DNA from: CAVVFX01 sp963747535 | GTDB lineage: Bacteria > Acidobacteriota > Terriglobia > Bryobacterales > Bryobacteraceae | Assembly (NCBI GenBank): GCA_963747535.1 | Contig: CAVVFX010000006.1 | Coordinates: forward strand, 930,001 to 994,000 | Direction: 5' to 3' | Length of the DNA: 64,000 nt | Part shown: positions 8,894 through 17,664 of the stretch, piece after piece | Numbering within the stretch: the stretch's first letter is position 1 | Layout: every line of letters starts with the position of its first letter | Made by a program: the position numbers and the translations under genes | Notes under the pieces: generated by a model | Seen by the model: the letters and a program-made list of their open reading frames with translations, nothing else | What the model was told of the DNA's origin: nothing | Database searches by the model: none

Positions 8894-8906
8894 TCGATGA
8901 AAGCAG

Positions 8907-9140
8907 CTAATATCTTCCTCCGCCAGTCCGCACGTTTTCGTACTGCTGGCTGGAGTACCAGGCGTCGAACTCCCGCTGGGCCTGTTCTTTCGTCTGCCCG
9001 TACTTCTCCTGCAAAGCCCCGATAATTTGTTCACGATTTCCATTCAACCGTGTAATATCGTCATCGGTGAACTTCCCCCATTTCTCCTTAAAGGAACCTT
9101 TTAGCTGTTTCCATTTACCTTCCATTTGATCCTGATTCAT
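8907..9140 (-). CDS. CsbD family stress protein
   Basis: 77 residues. The start MNQDQMEGKWKQLKGSFKEK, then WGKFTDDDITRLNG and EKYGQTKEQAQREFDAW, is the CsbD/YjbJ consensus. These small hydrophilic helical proteins are general-stress induced in Bacillus and enterobacteria; their biochemical role is unknown. AGGTGAC lies just upstream of the ATG as ribosome binding site. The C-terminal RTGGGRY is outside the usual domain. Single gene, convergent with the enoyl reductase. Confidence 0.93.
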   Translation of the reverse strand: MNQDQMEGKWKQLKGSFKEKWGKFTDDDITRLNGNREQIIGALQEKYGQTKEQAQREFDAWYSSQQYENVRTGGGRY

Positions 9141-9221
9141 AAGTCACCTCGCTATCAAAAGAGGCACTTACCTGACCATGAGAACGAATGTTAGGTTGCA
9201 GAACGCACCGGAACCCTGACA

Positions 9222-10466
9222 TCAGGCTTCGGCATAGCGCAGGAAGTCGCGCAGGTCACGGTTGCTGAACATGGTTACCGCCGCAGCCAGTAGCAGGATG
9301 CTACACCCGCCGTATAGTAGTCGGATGTTGTTGCCGAGCGAGTCGCTCACGATCCCGATCAGGCACATTGCAAGCGGCGTAAATCCCTGGGTGACCATCA
9401 GAAGGACTGCGAATACCCTGCCGCGTTTCTCGGGTTCCGTCTGCTGGATAAACGTGTTCAACGAGACCAGCGTCACCACCCCGATCAAAGATCCTAATAT
9501 AACGAGGGCGACCAGGGCCGGCCAGAGAATCCCAAAAGATGCCAGTGCCAGGATCGTCATGCCACAACCCAACACAGAACCAAATACCAACAGGTGGCGA
9601 TACCGCGGGGCAGCTTGAAACCTTCCGGCTATCGCATAGCCGGTCAGGATTCCGACACTGAGGGCGGCCAGCAGATAACCGTAACGCGCCAGTGGCTGAT
9701 GAAGGGTGTTGGTCGTATAGAACGGCAGCAGCATAATGACCGGCGTCGTCAGTACGTTCAGCGGGATTGCGGCCAGCAGCAGAGCTCTCATCCCGGGTCT
9801 TTGCCACACATACGAGAATCCCTCGCCGATGTCACGAAAAATGCCGGCGCGAGGCCGGCCGTCTTCCTGAACTACCGGCCGGTCGACTCGCACCATTGAC
9901 TCCGCAGCCGCCGAAACAAAATAAGTGCCCGCATCGACCCAGTAAAGAACTCCGGGGAGGTAGTGGGTCAACAGCATTCCCCCCAGAAATTGTCCCAGGA
10001 TCATGGCCAGGAATCCCGAGGCTTGGGCGAAAGCCATGGCAGCTCCGATCTGCGTGGCTGCCACCAGCCGCGGAATCAGAGCGTTCAACGCGGGGTTGGT
10101 GAATGCGATCGCACTCGACAGGATCAGATTGCCCAGGAACAGCCCGGTCGTCAGCGCCGCGAGACGTGATGAGCCCGACTGGAGAAGCAGGGCCAGCGCG
10201 CAGGAGACTACCCCGCACAACAGATCGCAAATGATCAGGACGTTGCGTCGCGACCATCGATCCGCGACAGCGCCCCCAAGCGGAGACAGTAATAGTAACG
10301 GTAGAGCCGAGATCGAACTCATCAGGCCGACCAGACTGGCGGAATCGGTTGACTGCTTTAGCCAGAACGCCGTGGCCGCCAGCGCAATCTGGGTCCCGGC
10401 CTGGTTGACTAGTTGTCCTTGCGAGAGCAGCAGGAAATCCCGGTTGAGGAACGTGCTTTTTTTCAT
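9222..10466 (-). CDS. MFS transporter (drug/siderophore exporter type)
   Basis: 414 residues with about twelve hydrophobic segments. GGAVADRWSRRNVLIICDL is the MFS motif A loop between helices 2 and 3, and the second half repeats the fold. The N-terminal MKKSTFLNRDFLLLSQGQLV and this loop resemble the exporters (EntS/MefA type) found beside biosynthetic clusters. It lies 170 bases downstream of the glycosyltransferase gene on the same strand, with a hairpin repeat in between, and may export the product of the cluster upstream. Substrate unknown. Confidence 0.88.
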   Translation of the reverse strand: MKKSTFLNRDFLLLSQGQLVNQAGTQIALAATAFWLKQSTDSASLVGLMSSISALPLLLLSPLGGAVADRWSRRNVLIICDLLCGVVSCALALLLQSGSSRLAALTTGLFLGNLILSSAIAFTNPALNALIPRLVAATQIGAAMAFAQASGFLAMILGQFLGGMLLTHYLPGVLYWVDAGTYFVSAAAESMVRVDRPVVQEDGRPRAGIFRDIGEGFSYVWQRPGMRALLLAAIPLNVLTTPVIMLLPFYTTNTLHQPLARYGYLLAALSVGILTGYAIAGRFQAAPRYRHLLVFGSVLGCGMTILALASFGILWPALVALVILGSLIGVVTLVSLNTFIQQTEPEKRGRVFAVLLMVTQGFTPLAMCLIGIVSDSLGNNIRLLYGGCSILLLAAAVTMFSNRDLRDFLRYAEA

Positions 10467-10509
10467 GGGCGAATGGGTCGCAAGAGCTTACCCTGCATTC
10501 CATAGCGCC

Positions 10510-10575
10510 TTTCTGACTCGCGTGTTTCTGAGCCGCGCGTTTCTGAGCCGCGACCGTGATAGGGAACGGTTGGAT
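10510..10575 (+). repeat. Dispersed GAGCCGCGACC...GGGAGCGG-type element, triplicated lead
   Basis: Three near-identical units TTTCTGAGCCGCG (10510-10522 with one or two changes, 10525-10537 and 10540-10552) stand at 15-base period. The last continues into a copy of the hairpin element CCGCGACCGTGATAGGGAACGG. Related copies occur at 27658, 47952, 48966, 49117 and 50848, all between genes. Confidence 0.7.
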
Positions 10576-10636
10576 ACCCAACTTGCAAGTAGTTCCCCGG
10601 GGATGAATGGCTTCGCTGCAATTGCCAGTCCCGGTC

Positions 10637-11911
10637 TCAAGCACCGGAGCGGCCGGCCGCTACCCGGATTTCCAACGCGTCTTCGATAATGTCTGCGGCC
10701 CGTCGCTCGCCGCCGGCCCTTTCAATCGATTGCCCCATGGCCTGCGCGCGTTCCCGGTATCGGGGCGTATTCAACATGGGCTTTAACAGGCGATAAAGCT
10801 GGTCGCGCGACGGTCGCGACGGAGCCACATTCCCGGCTCCGCACCGCACCAGTCGCGCCCCGGAGCCAAACTGATCTCCGAAAAATGGCATGACCAGCAC
10901 GGGCACGCCGGCCGCCAGCGATTCGAGGACCGTGTTGTTCCCGCCGTGGCAAAACGTGACTGCGGCTCGTTTGAGAACCGCTAACTGCGGCGCGTTCTGA
11001 ACCACTATCGGCTGGCCCGGCAAATCGGAGTAACCGGACAGATCGCCCTTGCCGCCGAGCGTAATAGCGAGCTGCACGTCCAGATCTCTACACGCCACTG
11101 CGAGATTACGAAGGAGTCCGCCAGCATGCGAATAAACCGTTCCGAGCGTCGCGTACACCAGAGGTCTTCCGTCCAGGCGATCAAAAGGAAAGGGAACGCG
11201 CGCCGAACCGGATCTGCACAGCAACCCGACATAATGAAATTGCTTCGGTAACGAACGGTTGGGGAAATCGAAATCCGCTGTCTGCTGTGAAATCTCCGCC
11301 CAGGGTGAGCGCGAGTCGTAAAGCGAACCAAGAGGTTTGAAGCCCCAGCGCTTACGAGACCGGTTTATCGCTCGAAGCATTGGCGCGAAACCGATATCGA
11401 GACCGGCATAAGCCGCCCGGTTGCGTAATCGCTCTAACCAGTGATCGCCACATTGCCATGGCACCACCGTGGGTGGAACTGAGGCGTCGGGAACTGCCGC
11501 AATCGCGTTGCAAATCGTGACGAATGGAATTCCAAGATATTCCGCCAATGTAGATCCTGCCGGTTGCCCTTGATCGACCAGCAAGGCGGAAATCCGCCTG
11601 GAGCGCATCGCATCCGGAGCGTCACGCAAGATCATCTCAATTTCGGCGACGGCTGTAGCCAGTCCGAAACGAAGAGCTTGCAGCCCCTTGAGCCTGGAAA
11701 GCTTTTCCGAAAACTCCCGGAACGAGCCAATCGGGTTACTGGCAACGCCCAGAGGGCAAAACTCGACGTCTTCGGAAAATGCCAGGGACTCCACATCGGG
11801 AATATTAAATACGGTGAACCGGTGTCCGCGTCGGCGCAACTCGCGGCCGATCGCCGTCATCCCCGTAACGTGGCTGGTGCCCGGTGGACAGACGGCGCCA
11901 AAGTGTATCAT
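10637..11911 (-). CDS. GT1 family (MGT/CrtX-like) glycosyltransferase
   Basis: 424 residues, GT-B fold. The N-terminus GAVCPPGTSHVTGMTAIGRE is the acceptor-domain start (the His in the usual GHxNP loop is kept in SHVTG). The C-terminal donor-binding site is FCHGGNNTVLESLAAGVP then MPFFGDQFGSGARLV, as in macrolide- and carotenoid-glycosyltransferases using UDP-sugars. Thirteen bases separate it from the acyltransferase gene upstream, so the two are almost surely co-transcribed. A homologue lies divergently at 13901. The acceptor may be a carotenoid, sterol-like lipid or other hydrophobic alcohol; this is inference from the CrtX-like pattern. Confidence 0.9.
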   Translation of the reverse strand: MIHFGAVCPPGTSHVTGMTAIGRELRRRGHRFTVFNIPDVESLAFSEDVEFCPLGVASNPIGSFREFSEKLSRLKGLQALRFGLATAVAEIEMILRDAPDAMRSRRISALLVDQGQPAGSTLAEYLGIPFVTICNAIAAVPDASVPPTVVPWQCGDHWLERLRNRAAYAGLDIGFAPMLRAINRSRKRWGFKPLGSLYDSRSPWAEISQQTADFDFPNRSLPKQFHYVGLLCRSGSARVPFPFDRLDGRPLVYATLGTVYSHAGGLLRNLAVACRDLDVQLAITLGGKGDLSGYSDLPGQPIVVQNAPQLAVLKRAAVTFCHGGNNTVLESLAAGVPVLVMPFFGDQFGSGARLVRCGAGNVAPSRPSRDQLYRLLKPMLNTPRYRERAQAMGQSIERAGGERRAADIIEDALEIRVAAGRSGA

Positions 11912-11924
11912 ATGTGAAACGAAG

Positions 11925-12833
11925 CTATAGGCTCACTATGTTACCGCTCTCGCGGACAGGTTGACCGCACGGCTCGCAAGGGATTCTGACCGTTTCCGCC
12001 GCGGCGGCCGGCAGTAGTTGCATCTCCTCGGCGAACTCCCCGGATTCTACGATGTCGCGTAGCGCGGTCAAAAACCTGGCCGCCGCCATCCCATTCCATT
12101 GCCCGTGATCGAGGCAGCAGCAGAGCGTGACAGTCGGGCGAACCACGGCTCTGCCATCTGCCGCGACTACCCTGTCGCGCACCCGGCCAACTCCCAATGC
12201 CGCAGCTGAATTAAACAGCAGTGGGGCAAAGAAATCCACCTGGGGCAGACAAGTGACGTGAAACGTTCCACTTATCCGGCGGCGGTACCCGGACCGCCGG
12301 AACAGAAAGCCGAGGAGAGACCGGCGAAGGCGGGAGAAAGGCACCAGCCAGCCAAACCGGCGAAGCTTGCCCATTACCTTCCTGTTTTCTTCCATCGCCA
12401 GAGGAGTTCCGCGCTTCACTTCGGCTGCTATCTCGCGAAGGTCTTTATTCGCGGCATCCTTGATAATGAGCACAGGCGTGACACAGTAATCCCCGGACAG
12501 CGAAAGGCAGATATCGACCGTGGATGGAGTCAAACGGGAGTTGCCCGCAACAGGTTTGTGCAGGTGGGGTTTAGCCGCCAATACCATCGCGGTTGCCCGC
12601 ACGAAGACATGCGTCCAGGTGATCGGAGCGCCCTCGGCTCCGAAGCGCTGCAGGATCGCGGCACCGGTCGTGGCGTCCGCGTCAATCGCCTCAATTGCAC
12701 CCGCGCGCCCACAAGCGTGCAGGCCATCGCGCAACCAGCGCTCAGCGTAATCCAGCGGCGTAATTTCATTTGCCACAGACTTAACTTTGCCACGGACGCA
12801 ACGTTCTTGGCAAATCACATGGTCAACCGTCAA
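11925..12833 (-). CDS. Stand-alone E2/CAT-like acyltransferase, copy 1
   Basis: 302 residues matching only the catalytic domain of 2-oxoacid dehydrogenase E2 enzymes; no lipoyl or peripheral-subunit-binding domain is present. The active-site stretch reads L-D242-H243-GQWN247-G-MAAARFL in place of the usual DHRxxDG: His is kept, the catalytic Asp is Asn. A basic insert (FRRSGYRRRISG) may touch membrane. The C-terminus adds a Cys-containing tail (RIPCEPCGQPV). It is closely similar throughout to the gene at 12905, a tandem duplication. Starts at a TTG by the longest frame, so the first 15-20 residues are uncertain. Probable role: acyl transfer onto the glycoside made by the neighbouring GT1 enzymes (inference). 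Confidence 0.78.
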   Translation of the reverse strand: MTVDHVICQERCVRGKVKSVANEITPLDYAERWLRDGLHACGRAGAIEAIDADATTGAAILQRFGAEGAPITWTHVFVRATAMVLAAKPHLHKPVAGNSRLTPSTVDICLSLSGDYCVTPVLIIKDAANKDLREIAAEVKRGTPLAMEENRKVMGKLRRFGWLVPFSRLRRSLLGFLFRRSGYRRRISGTFHVTCLPQVDFFAPLLFNSAAALGVGRVRDRVVAADGRAVVRPTVTLCCCLDHGQWNGMAAARFLTALRDIVESGEFAEEMQLLPAAAAETVRIPCEPCGQPVRESGNIVSL

Positions 12834-12904
12834 TTAAGACTGTTAATTATGGCGGTCAATTAAGTTGAAAAAAGATCCATGCTCCGGCGGATTTCGCCAA
12901 TTTG

Positions 12905-13747
12905 CTACGCTGCGGTAGCAGGTTCTGCCACTGCGATTTGCGTTGTTTCAGGTTCTTCGCCAAATCCGCCGGATTCGAGGATGTCGCGCAAAGCGACCAA
13001 AAACCGGGCGGCCGCCATGCCATTCCACTGCGCATGGTCGACGCAGCAGCAGAGCGTAACGATTGGACGAACCACCGGGTTGCCGTTTTCCGGGACCACT
13101 TTGTCACGCACCCGGCCAACTCCCAGCGCTGCCGCCGTATTGAAGAGAAAAGGCGCGGCCAGGTCCACCTGGCGTACACACGTCACCTGAAATGTTCCGC
13201 TCAGCTTACGGCGGATCGTGGGCCGCCGAAGCAGAAAGCCTAAGAGTGCCCGCCGGAGAATGGAGAATGGCACCAACCACCCGAACCGGCGAAGGCCGTT
13301 CAACATCTTACGGGCTTCCTCGGTTGCCTCTGGCGTCCGGCGCGCAATCTCCGCTGCTATCGCCCGAATGTCCTTGTTCGCCGCGTCCTCAATAATCAGT
13401 ACCGGTGTGACGCAGGTATCCCCGGCGAGGGAGAGGCAAATATCGACCGTGGACGGATGTAAGCGGGAGTTGCCGGCGACCAGGCTGTGCAGTTCCGGAT
13501 TGCGCGCCAGCACCATTGCGGTAGCGCGTACAAAAATATGGGTCCAGGTGATTGGCGTGCCTTCGGATTTGAACCGCTGGAGGGCTTCGGACGCCAATGT
13601 GACATCGGCTTCGACGACCTCGAGTCCGCCGGCGCGCCCACAGGCTTGCAGACCATCGCCTAGCCATCGATCCGCATAATCCAACGAGGCTACTTTGCTG
13701 CCGGCAGAATATCCCAAATCGTATCGATTATAAGACGCTCCAGGCAA
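12905..13747 (-). CDS. Stand-alone E2/CAT-like acyltransferase, copy 2
   Basis: 280 residues, paralogue of the next gene downstream; blocks such as AGNSRLxPSTVDICLSL, TPVLIIxDAANKD and GLRRFGWLVPFS-like stretches are shared. The active-site motif is V-D237-H238-AQWN242-G, again with Asn for Asp, so the change predates the duplication. Only the E2 catalytic domain is present. Start by TTG at 13747 is uncertain; another TTG lies ten codons later. The 71-base gap to copy 1 contains GTCAATTAAG twice (12829-12838 and 12855-12864). First gene of the minus-strand unit, facing the divergent GT1 at 13901 across about 150 bases. Confidence 0.78.
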   Translation of the reverse strand: MPGASYNRYDLGYSAGSKVASLDYADRWLGDGLQACGRAGGLEVVEADVTLASEALQRFKSEGTPITWTHIFVRATAMVLARNPELHSLVAGNSRLHPSTVDICLSLAGDTCVTPVLIIEDAANKDIRAIAAEIARRTPEATEEARKMLNGLRRFGWLVPFSILRRALLGFLLRRPTIRRKLSGTFQVTCVRQVDLAAPFLFNTAAALGVGRVRDKVVPENGNPVVRPIVTLCCCVDHAQWNGMAAARFLVALRDILESGGFGEEPETTQIAVAEPATAA

Positions 13748-13900
13748 ACTGTAAATAAGACCTTTCGAATAAATCGCTTGGAGTACCAGTTTGTACGTAA
13801 TGCCCGTAACGCAAATGAACTCCTTGTGCTCTGCAGGCTACGTAAGTGGCGCGGCAGAGCCTGCCTGGCTGGTATCGTGGAGTATCGTCCGTGTACAAGC

Positions 13901-15151
13901 ATGCACTTGGGAATCGTTAGTCCTCCGGTAAGCGGTCACATCAACCCATTCGCCGCCTTGGGAAGGGAACTCCGGCGCCGGGGCCACCGCGTGACGTGGT
14001 TCCAGATGGAGGATCTGGCGCAACGGATCGCCCGTGAAGATCTCGACTTTTACCCCATCGGCTATCAAGACCATCCGCTCGGGTCGCTACCTCAATCGCT
14101 GGCGCACCTCGGCCGTTTGCACGGCTTGTCAGCGTTGCGCTTTACGATCAACGCCATCCGGAAGACCACTGAGATGATCTGCCGCGATCTTCCAGAGGCC
14201 CTTGCAAAAGCCCAAGTCAATGCTCTGTTAGTCGATCAGACCGAACCGGGGGGCGGCAGCGTGGCCGAACATCTCAGAATTCCGTTTATTACCATTTGCA
14301 ATGCTCTGGCCCTCAATCGCGATACCTATGTGCCGCCGCCGTTCACCCCCTGGACCTACCATAGAGCCGGATGGGCGCGCGTGCGCAATGCCGCGGGTTA
14401 CGCGATTTCCAACCTTCTGATGTCGCCAGTCGAACGGGTTCTCACCCGCTATCGCCAACAGTGGAACCTGGCGCCGCTTAAGTCACCGGAAGACGCATGG
14501 TCGAGGCTCGCCCAGATCAGCCAGCAGCCGCCGGCTTTCGACTTTCCGCGAGAGAAGTTGCCCGACATCTTTCATTACGTCGGGCCCTTGCGCGACCCGA
14601 TATCGAGACCGTCCGATTTCCCGTGGGATCGCCTCGACGGGCGTCCCTTAATCTACTCCTCCCTGGGCACCCTGCAAGGAGGCAAAGAGAGGATCTTCGG
14701 ATGTTTCGCAGAAGCCTGTGCAGGACTGCCCGTACAGCTTGTCATTGCACACGGGGGTGGGCTGGATCAGCGTGCCCTCGAGTCACTTCCGGGACGCCCA
14801 CTGGCTGTCAGTTATGCTCCGCAGGTGGAGGTGCTGAAGCGCTGTTCTCTAACGCTCACGCATGCTGGATTGAACACGGTCCTCGATTCATTGAGCCAAG
14901 GCGTGCCCGCGATTGCGGTCCCCATAGCTTACGAACAGCCCGCCATCGCCGCCAGACTGAAGTGGGTCGGGGCCGGCAGTGTCATCCGGCTGACGCAACT
15001 CGACCCTGAGACTCTAAGACTGCGGATCAGGGAACTGTTGGACGGCAAGACTCAACGTGACGTAGCTGCGAAGGTGGCGCGCTCTATTCTCGAATCGGGT
15101 GGTGTCGTAAGGGCGGCTGATATTGTTGAAGACAGGATGAGGTCCAAATAA
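13901..15151 (+). CDS. GT1 family (MGT/CrtX-like) glycosyltransferase, divergent copy
   Basis: 416 residues from the ATG at 13901; the frame is open back to 13778, but MHLGIVSPPVSGHINPFAAL is the canonical GT1 start and matches the paralogue at 10637. The acceptor His lies in SGHINPF. The donor site is LTHAGLNTVLDSLSQGVP followed by YEQPAIAARLKWVGAG, close to zeaxanthin glucosyltransferases. It is transcribed divergently from the acyltransferases, with a shared intergenic control region at 13748-13900. It is likely to act with the other glycosyltransferase, adding either a second sugar or the same sugar to another position. Confidence 0.9.
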   Translation: MHLGIVSPPVSGHINPFAALGRELRRRGHRVTWFQMEDLAQRIAREDLDFYPIGYQDHPLGSLPQSLAHLGRLHGLSALRFTINAIRKTTEMICRDLPEALAKAQVNALLVDQTEPGGGSVAEHLRIPFITICNALALNRDTYVPPPFTPWTYHRAGWARVRNAAGYAISNLLMSPVERVLTRYRQQWNLAPLKSPEDAWSRLAQISQQPPAFDFPREKLPDIFHYVGPLRDPISRPSDFPWDRLDGRPLIYSSLGTLQGGKERIFGCFAEACAGLPVQLVIAHGGGLDQRALESLPGRPLAVSYAPQVEVLKRCSLTLTHAGLNTVLDSLSQGVPAIAVPIAYEQPAIAARLKWVGAGSVIRLTQLDPETLRLRIRELLDGKTQRDVAAKVARSILESGGVVRAADIVEDRMRSK

Positions 15152-15181
15152 AAGAGCGGGCGCCATTTCTGGCGACCGCTC
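15149..15181 (-). terminator. Intrinsic terminator, PEP-CTERM gene side
   Basis: GAGCGG-G-CGCC, loop ATTTCT, GGCG-A-CCGCTC forms a 10-bp stem with one opposed G/A at 15154-15181. Read on the minus strand it is followed at once by TTTTA, as expected for an intrinsic terminator of the gene at 15227. On the plus strand it lies right after the glycosyltransferase stop and may also stop that transcript. Confidence 0.75.
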
Positions 15182-15226
15182 CGTGGTTGATTCCAACTAC
15201 CTTCGCCTGAGTGTCAGGCGTGCATA

Positions 15227-15955
15227 CTATCGCGCAGCCTTGTTGCGCTTCTTGCCGACGGCGATCATCCCCAGACCAGCCAGGAACATCAAAATAGTTC
15301 CCGGTTCAGGAACTCCGGCAGTGAAAGAGGCTGAATAGGTCTGGGCGCCCAAAGTGCCTCCCTCAAGCGCCAACAAGACAGCATTGATCTGACCGGGTAC
15401 CGATATCTGGGCCGTGAAAAGTCCACTCCCCGGGCTCGTGCCTGAAGCCGACGTGCCGATGTAAAAATTCCCACTCTCCGCTAACGTGACCGTTACCCCG
15501 GTGGCTTCCTGCGTCAGAGTGAAAGGCGAACCCGTTGGCGTGCATGTTGCACCAGGAGCGTTAGTGACGACAAGGCACGGCGCTGCAGTTCCGGTGCCCG
15601 GAAAGAGAAACGTCATGTCGAATTGAATCAAACCGATCGTGCTCTCGAATGTTGCATAATCGACCAAGTTTACCGGACCGGGAGCTCCCGAAAGGGACTG
15701 AAGCCAACCTGTGGACATCGTACCGCCCCCGTTCATAAGGCCGGCGAACGAGCCTGTGCCCGAACCCGCGTTGTACGCGTTAGCGACGGACACATTATTT
15801 TCAAACGAGATCGAAGTAGCGGTTACCACCGCCTGGCCATTGATATTGGCCACACCGAAGGCTATTGATGTCGCAAAAGCTGTTGTTGAAAAAAGACTGG
15901 TCAGTAACCCGCCAGCCACACACAGCCCTAAATTCTTGAAGCGCGTCATACTCAT
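15227..15955 (-). CDS. PEP-CTERM sorting-domain secreted protein
   Basis: 242 residues with a signal peptide (hydrophobic 9-28, cleavage near AFA-TS) and a C-terminal sorting signal: VPEPGTILMFLAGLG, a hydrophobic stretch, then the basic tail KKRNKAAR. Such proteins are handled by exosortase, which is not in this window. The mature part is Gly/Ser/Thr-rich, with no recognised domain and one Cys pair (APCLVVTNAPGATC). A strong ribosome binding site (GGAGGAGAG) lies about ten bases upstream of the start. Expected location: cell surface or exopolysaccharide matrix. A terminator follows. The name rests on the sorting signal only. Confidence 0.88.
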   Translation of the reverse strand: MSMTRFKNLGLCVAGGLLTSLFSTTAFATSIAFGVANINGQAVVTATSISFENNVSVANAYNAGSGTGSFAGLMNGGGTMSTGWLQSLSGAPGPVNLVDYATFESTIGLIQFDMTFLFPGTGTAAPCLVVTNAPGATCTPTGSPFTLTQEATGVTVTLAESGNFYIGTSASGTSPGSGLFTAQISVPGQINAVLLALEGGTLGAQTYSASFTAGVPEPGTILMFLAGLGMIAVGKKRNKAAR

Positions 15956-16218
15956 GTTTTCTAGACTCTCCTCCGAAAACTCAACCTTTGAACAGCGCTA
16001 ATACCTTGGTTGGGCTCTACCTGATAACTTTAGTTGAGTTACTAAAGGAATGCAAGAGCGTAGGCGGAAGACATGATGGATTTTGTCCTTGAAAGCACCA
16101 ACAGAAGTAGTGACTCTCGGCACTGCAGACGCGTTCTTGTCGATGGTGCTAAAAAACCTCAAAACCCCACTAAACAAACGGTGTTATAGCTGACGATCAT
16201 CTTCCGGACTTTCCCGGC

Positions 16219-17664
16219 CTAAAGCTGGTTAGGAACAGAGGGGCTGGCGGGTCTCAGGATGGCCTTCGCATCCGCCTCCCGATAAATTTCCCGGCGTCTC
16301 CACCGCAGTTGCAGAATCAGCAGTCGGACGAAGAACCACCACTTCACAAACCCAAGAAAACGAAGCTTCCCGCACCCCCCGCTCAGAAATCGGGACCAGG
16401 ACCACGTGCGGAAGATGAGCCGGTCGTACTGCCGGTTGAATTCCCGCAGACTCATATGGACAGGCTCCAAAATCGCATACATAAAGGTATAAAAATCCAG
16501 CTTTTCGGTGATGATTCGCCCCTTCAGCTTGTAGCTTTTATAATCCTCAGTCCCCGGCAATGGCGTGAGCGGGATGGTAACCGGATACTCGAACTCATTG
16601 TCTTCGATGAACTGGTAAACATCGTCGAAATCCTGCGCCGTCATATCGGGCGAAATGAGAATGTGCGGGATCGCGAAAATACCGATATCTCGCAGGATAC
16701 TGAGAGATTTAGTGTTCTGTTCCTGATCGGTCTTCTTGTTAAATAGCTTTAGCTTCTCGGTGCTGACCGCTTCGACGCCGATCACCAGGTAGCGAAGCCC
16801 GATGTCATACCATAGTTGCATCAATTCCGGATGCTTACAAATGTGGTCGGCGCGGCAATAGCTCGAGATCTCTTTTTTGATACCTGCATCTCGAATCGCC
16901 TCAGCGAGTTGCCGTGCGTAGTTGGCGTCGGCGAACGTATTATCGTCGCCGAGATAAATGTAGTCTTCCTCCATGCTCTTGAGCTCCGCCACCACCTCTG
17001 CGATCGGCCGCTTCCGGTACAAACCCAGATTGGCCGGCCAGATCACGCAGAAACTGCACCGAAAAGGGCAGCCCTGCGTCAGGAGCGTGAAGCCGGTTCG
17101 TCCCCTGCGCCCCCAGGGTCGACCGGTGTGGTGGGGAATGTTGGTTTTGTAGTGCTTCCTGTAGTGGGCGGTGATCTGCCGGTCCGGCAATGGATAGCTG
17201 TAAACCCGCGGCGGCTCCGGATCCTCAATCGTCCTGCAATCTCCCAACCGGACGCCTGTTCTGCACAGCTCCCGCCAGATCCGCTCTCCCGGGCCCCGCA
17301 CGATAAGGTCGACGTATTGGCGGTCAAAAAGCTCGGGCGTTACCGTCGCCTGTCCACCGCCGATGACCAGCGGCGATTTCGGCCATAGACCCTTAGCGAC
17401 CTTGGCGATTCGATTCACGATCGGAACCTCCGGAAATCCGTGAGTAGTCAATCCGATCAGGTCCGGAACGTAGCCGCGCTTGGCCAACCTTTCGCAGCCG
17501 CGCGGATCGACCCGCAAATCGATCAACTCGACCTCACAACCTTCTTCTTTAGCGATGGCGGAAAAGATCTCCATCACCAGGGGCTCGTACACCCCAAAAA
17601 AAACCAGGTTGTTCAGCTGCGGAAACAGGAGCAACACACGCTGCGACATAGGCCTTGCCCCCAT
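16219..17664 (-). CDS. B12-binding radical SAM protein
   Basis: 481 residues. Residues 8-140 form a Rossmann-like cobalamin-binding domain (IGGGQATVTPELF, VRGPGE) without the base-off DxHxxG motif. The radical SAM core begins at about 190 with C199-PFRC203-SFC206, the 4Fe-4S ligands. This class B arrangement covers many methyltransferases and the ring-forming BchE, HpnP and HpnR enzymes. The C-terminus after residue 410 is basic and aromatic (FVKWWFFVRLLILQLRWRR), suggesting membrane association, so a lipid substrate is possible. AGGAAG stands seven bases before the ATG. It is transcribed away from the LuxI-like operon over the shared AT-rich region, which makes co-regulation plausible. Substrate unknown. 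Confidence 0.88.
   Translation of the reverse strand: MGARPMSQRVLLLFPQLNNLVFFGVYEPLVMEIFSAIAKEEGCEVELIDLRVDPRGCERLAKRGYVPDLIGLTTHGFPEVPIVNRIAKVAKGLWPKSPLVIGGGQATVTPELFDRQYVDLIVRGPGERIWRELCRTGVRLGDCRTIEDPEPPRVYSYPLPDRQITAHYRKHYKTNIPHHTGRPWGRRGRTGFTLLTQGCPFRCSFCVIWPANLGLYRKRPIAEVVAELKSMEEDYIYLGDDNTFADANYARQLAEAIRDAGIKKEISSYCRADHICKHPELMQLWYDIGLRYLVIGVEAVSTEKLKLFNKKTDQEQNTKSLSILRDIGIFAIPHILISPDMTAQDFDDVYQFIEDNEFEYPVTIPLTPLPGTEDYKSYKLKGRIITEKLDFYTFMYAILEPVHMSLREFNRQYDRLIFRTWSWSRFLSGGCGKLRFLGFVKWWFFVRLLILQLRWRRREIYREADAKAILRPASPSVPNQL

Noticed and set aside
13778..13900. 41-codon extension of the second glycosyltransferase
   Set aside because: The family start is the ATG at 13901; the upstream part has no similarity to the paralogue and is the divergent control region.
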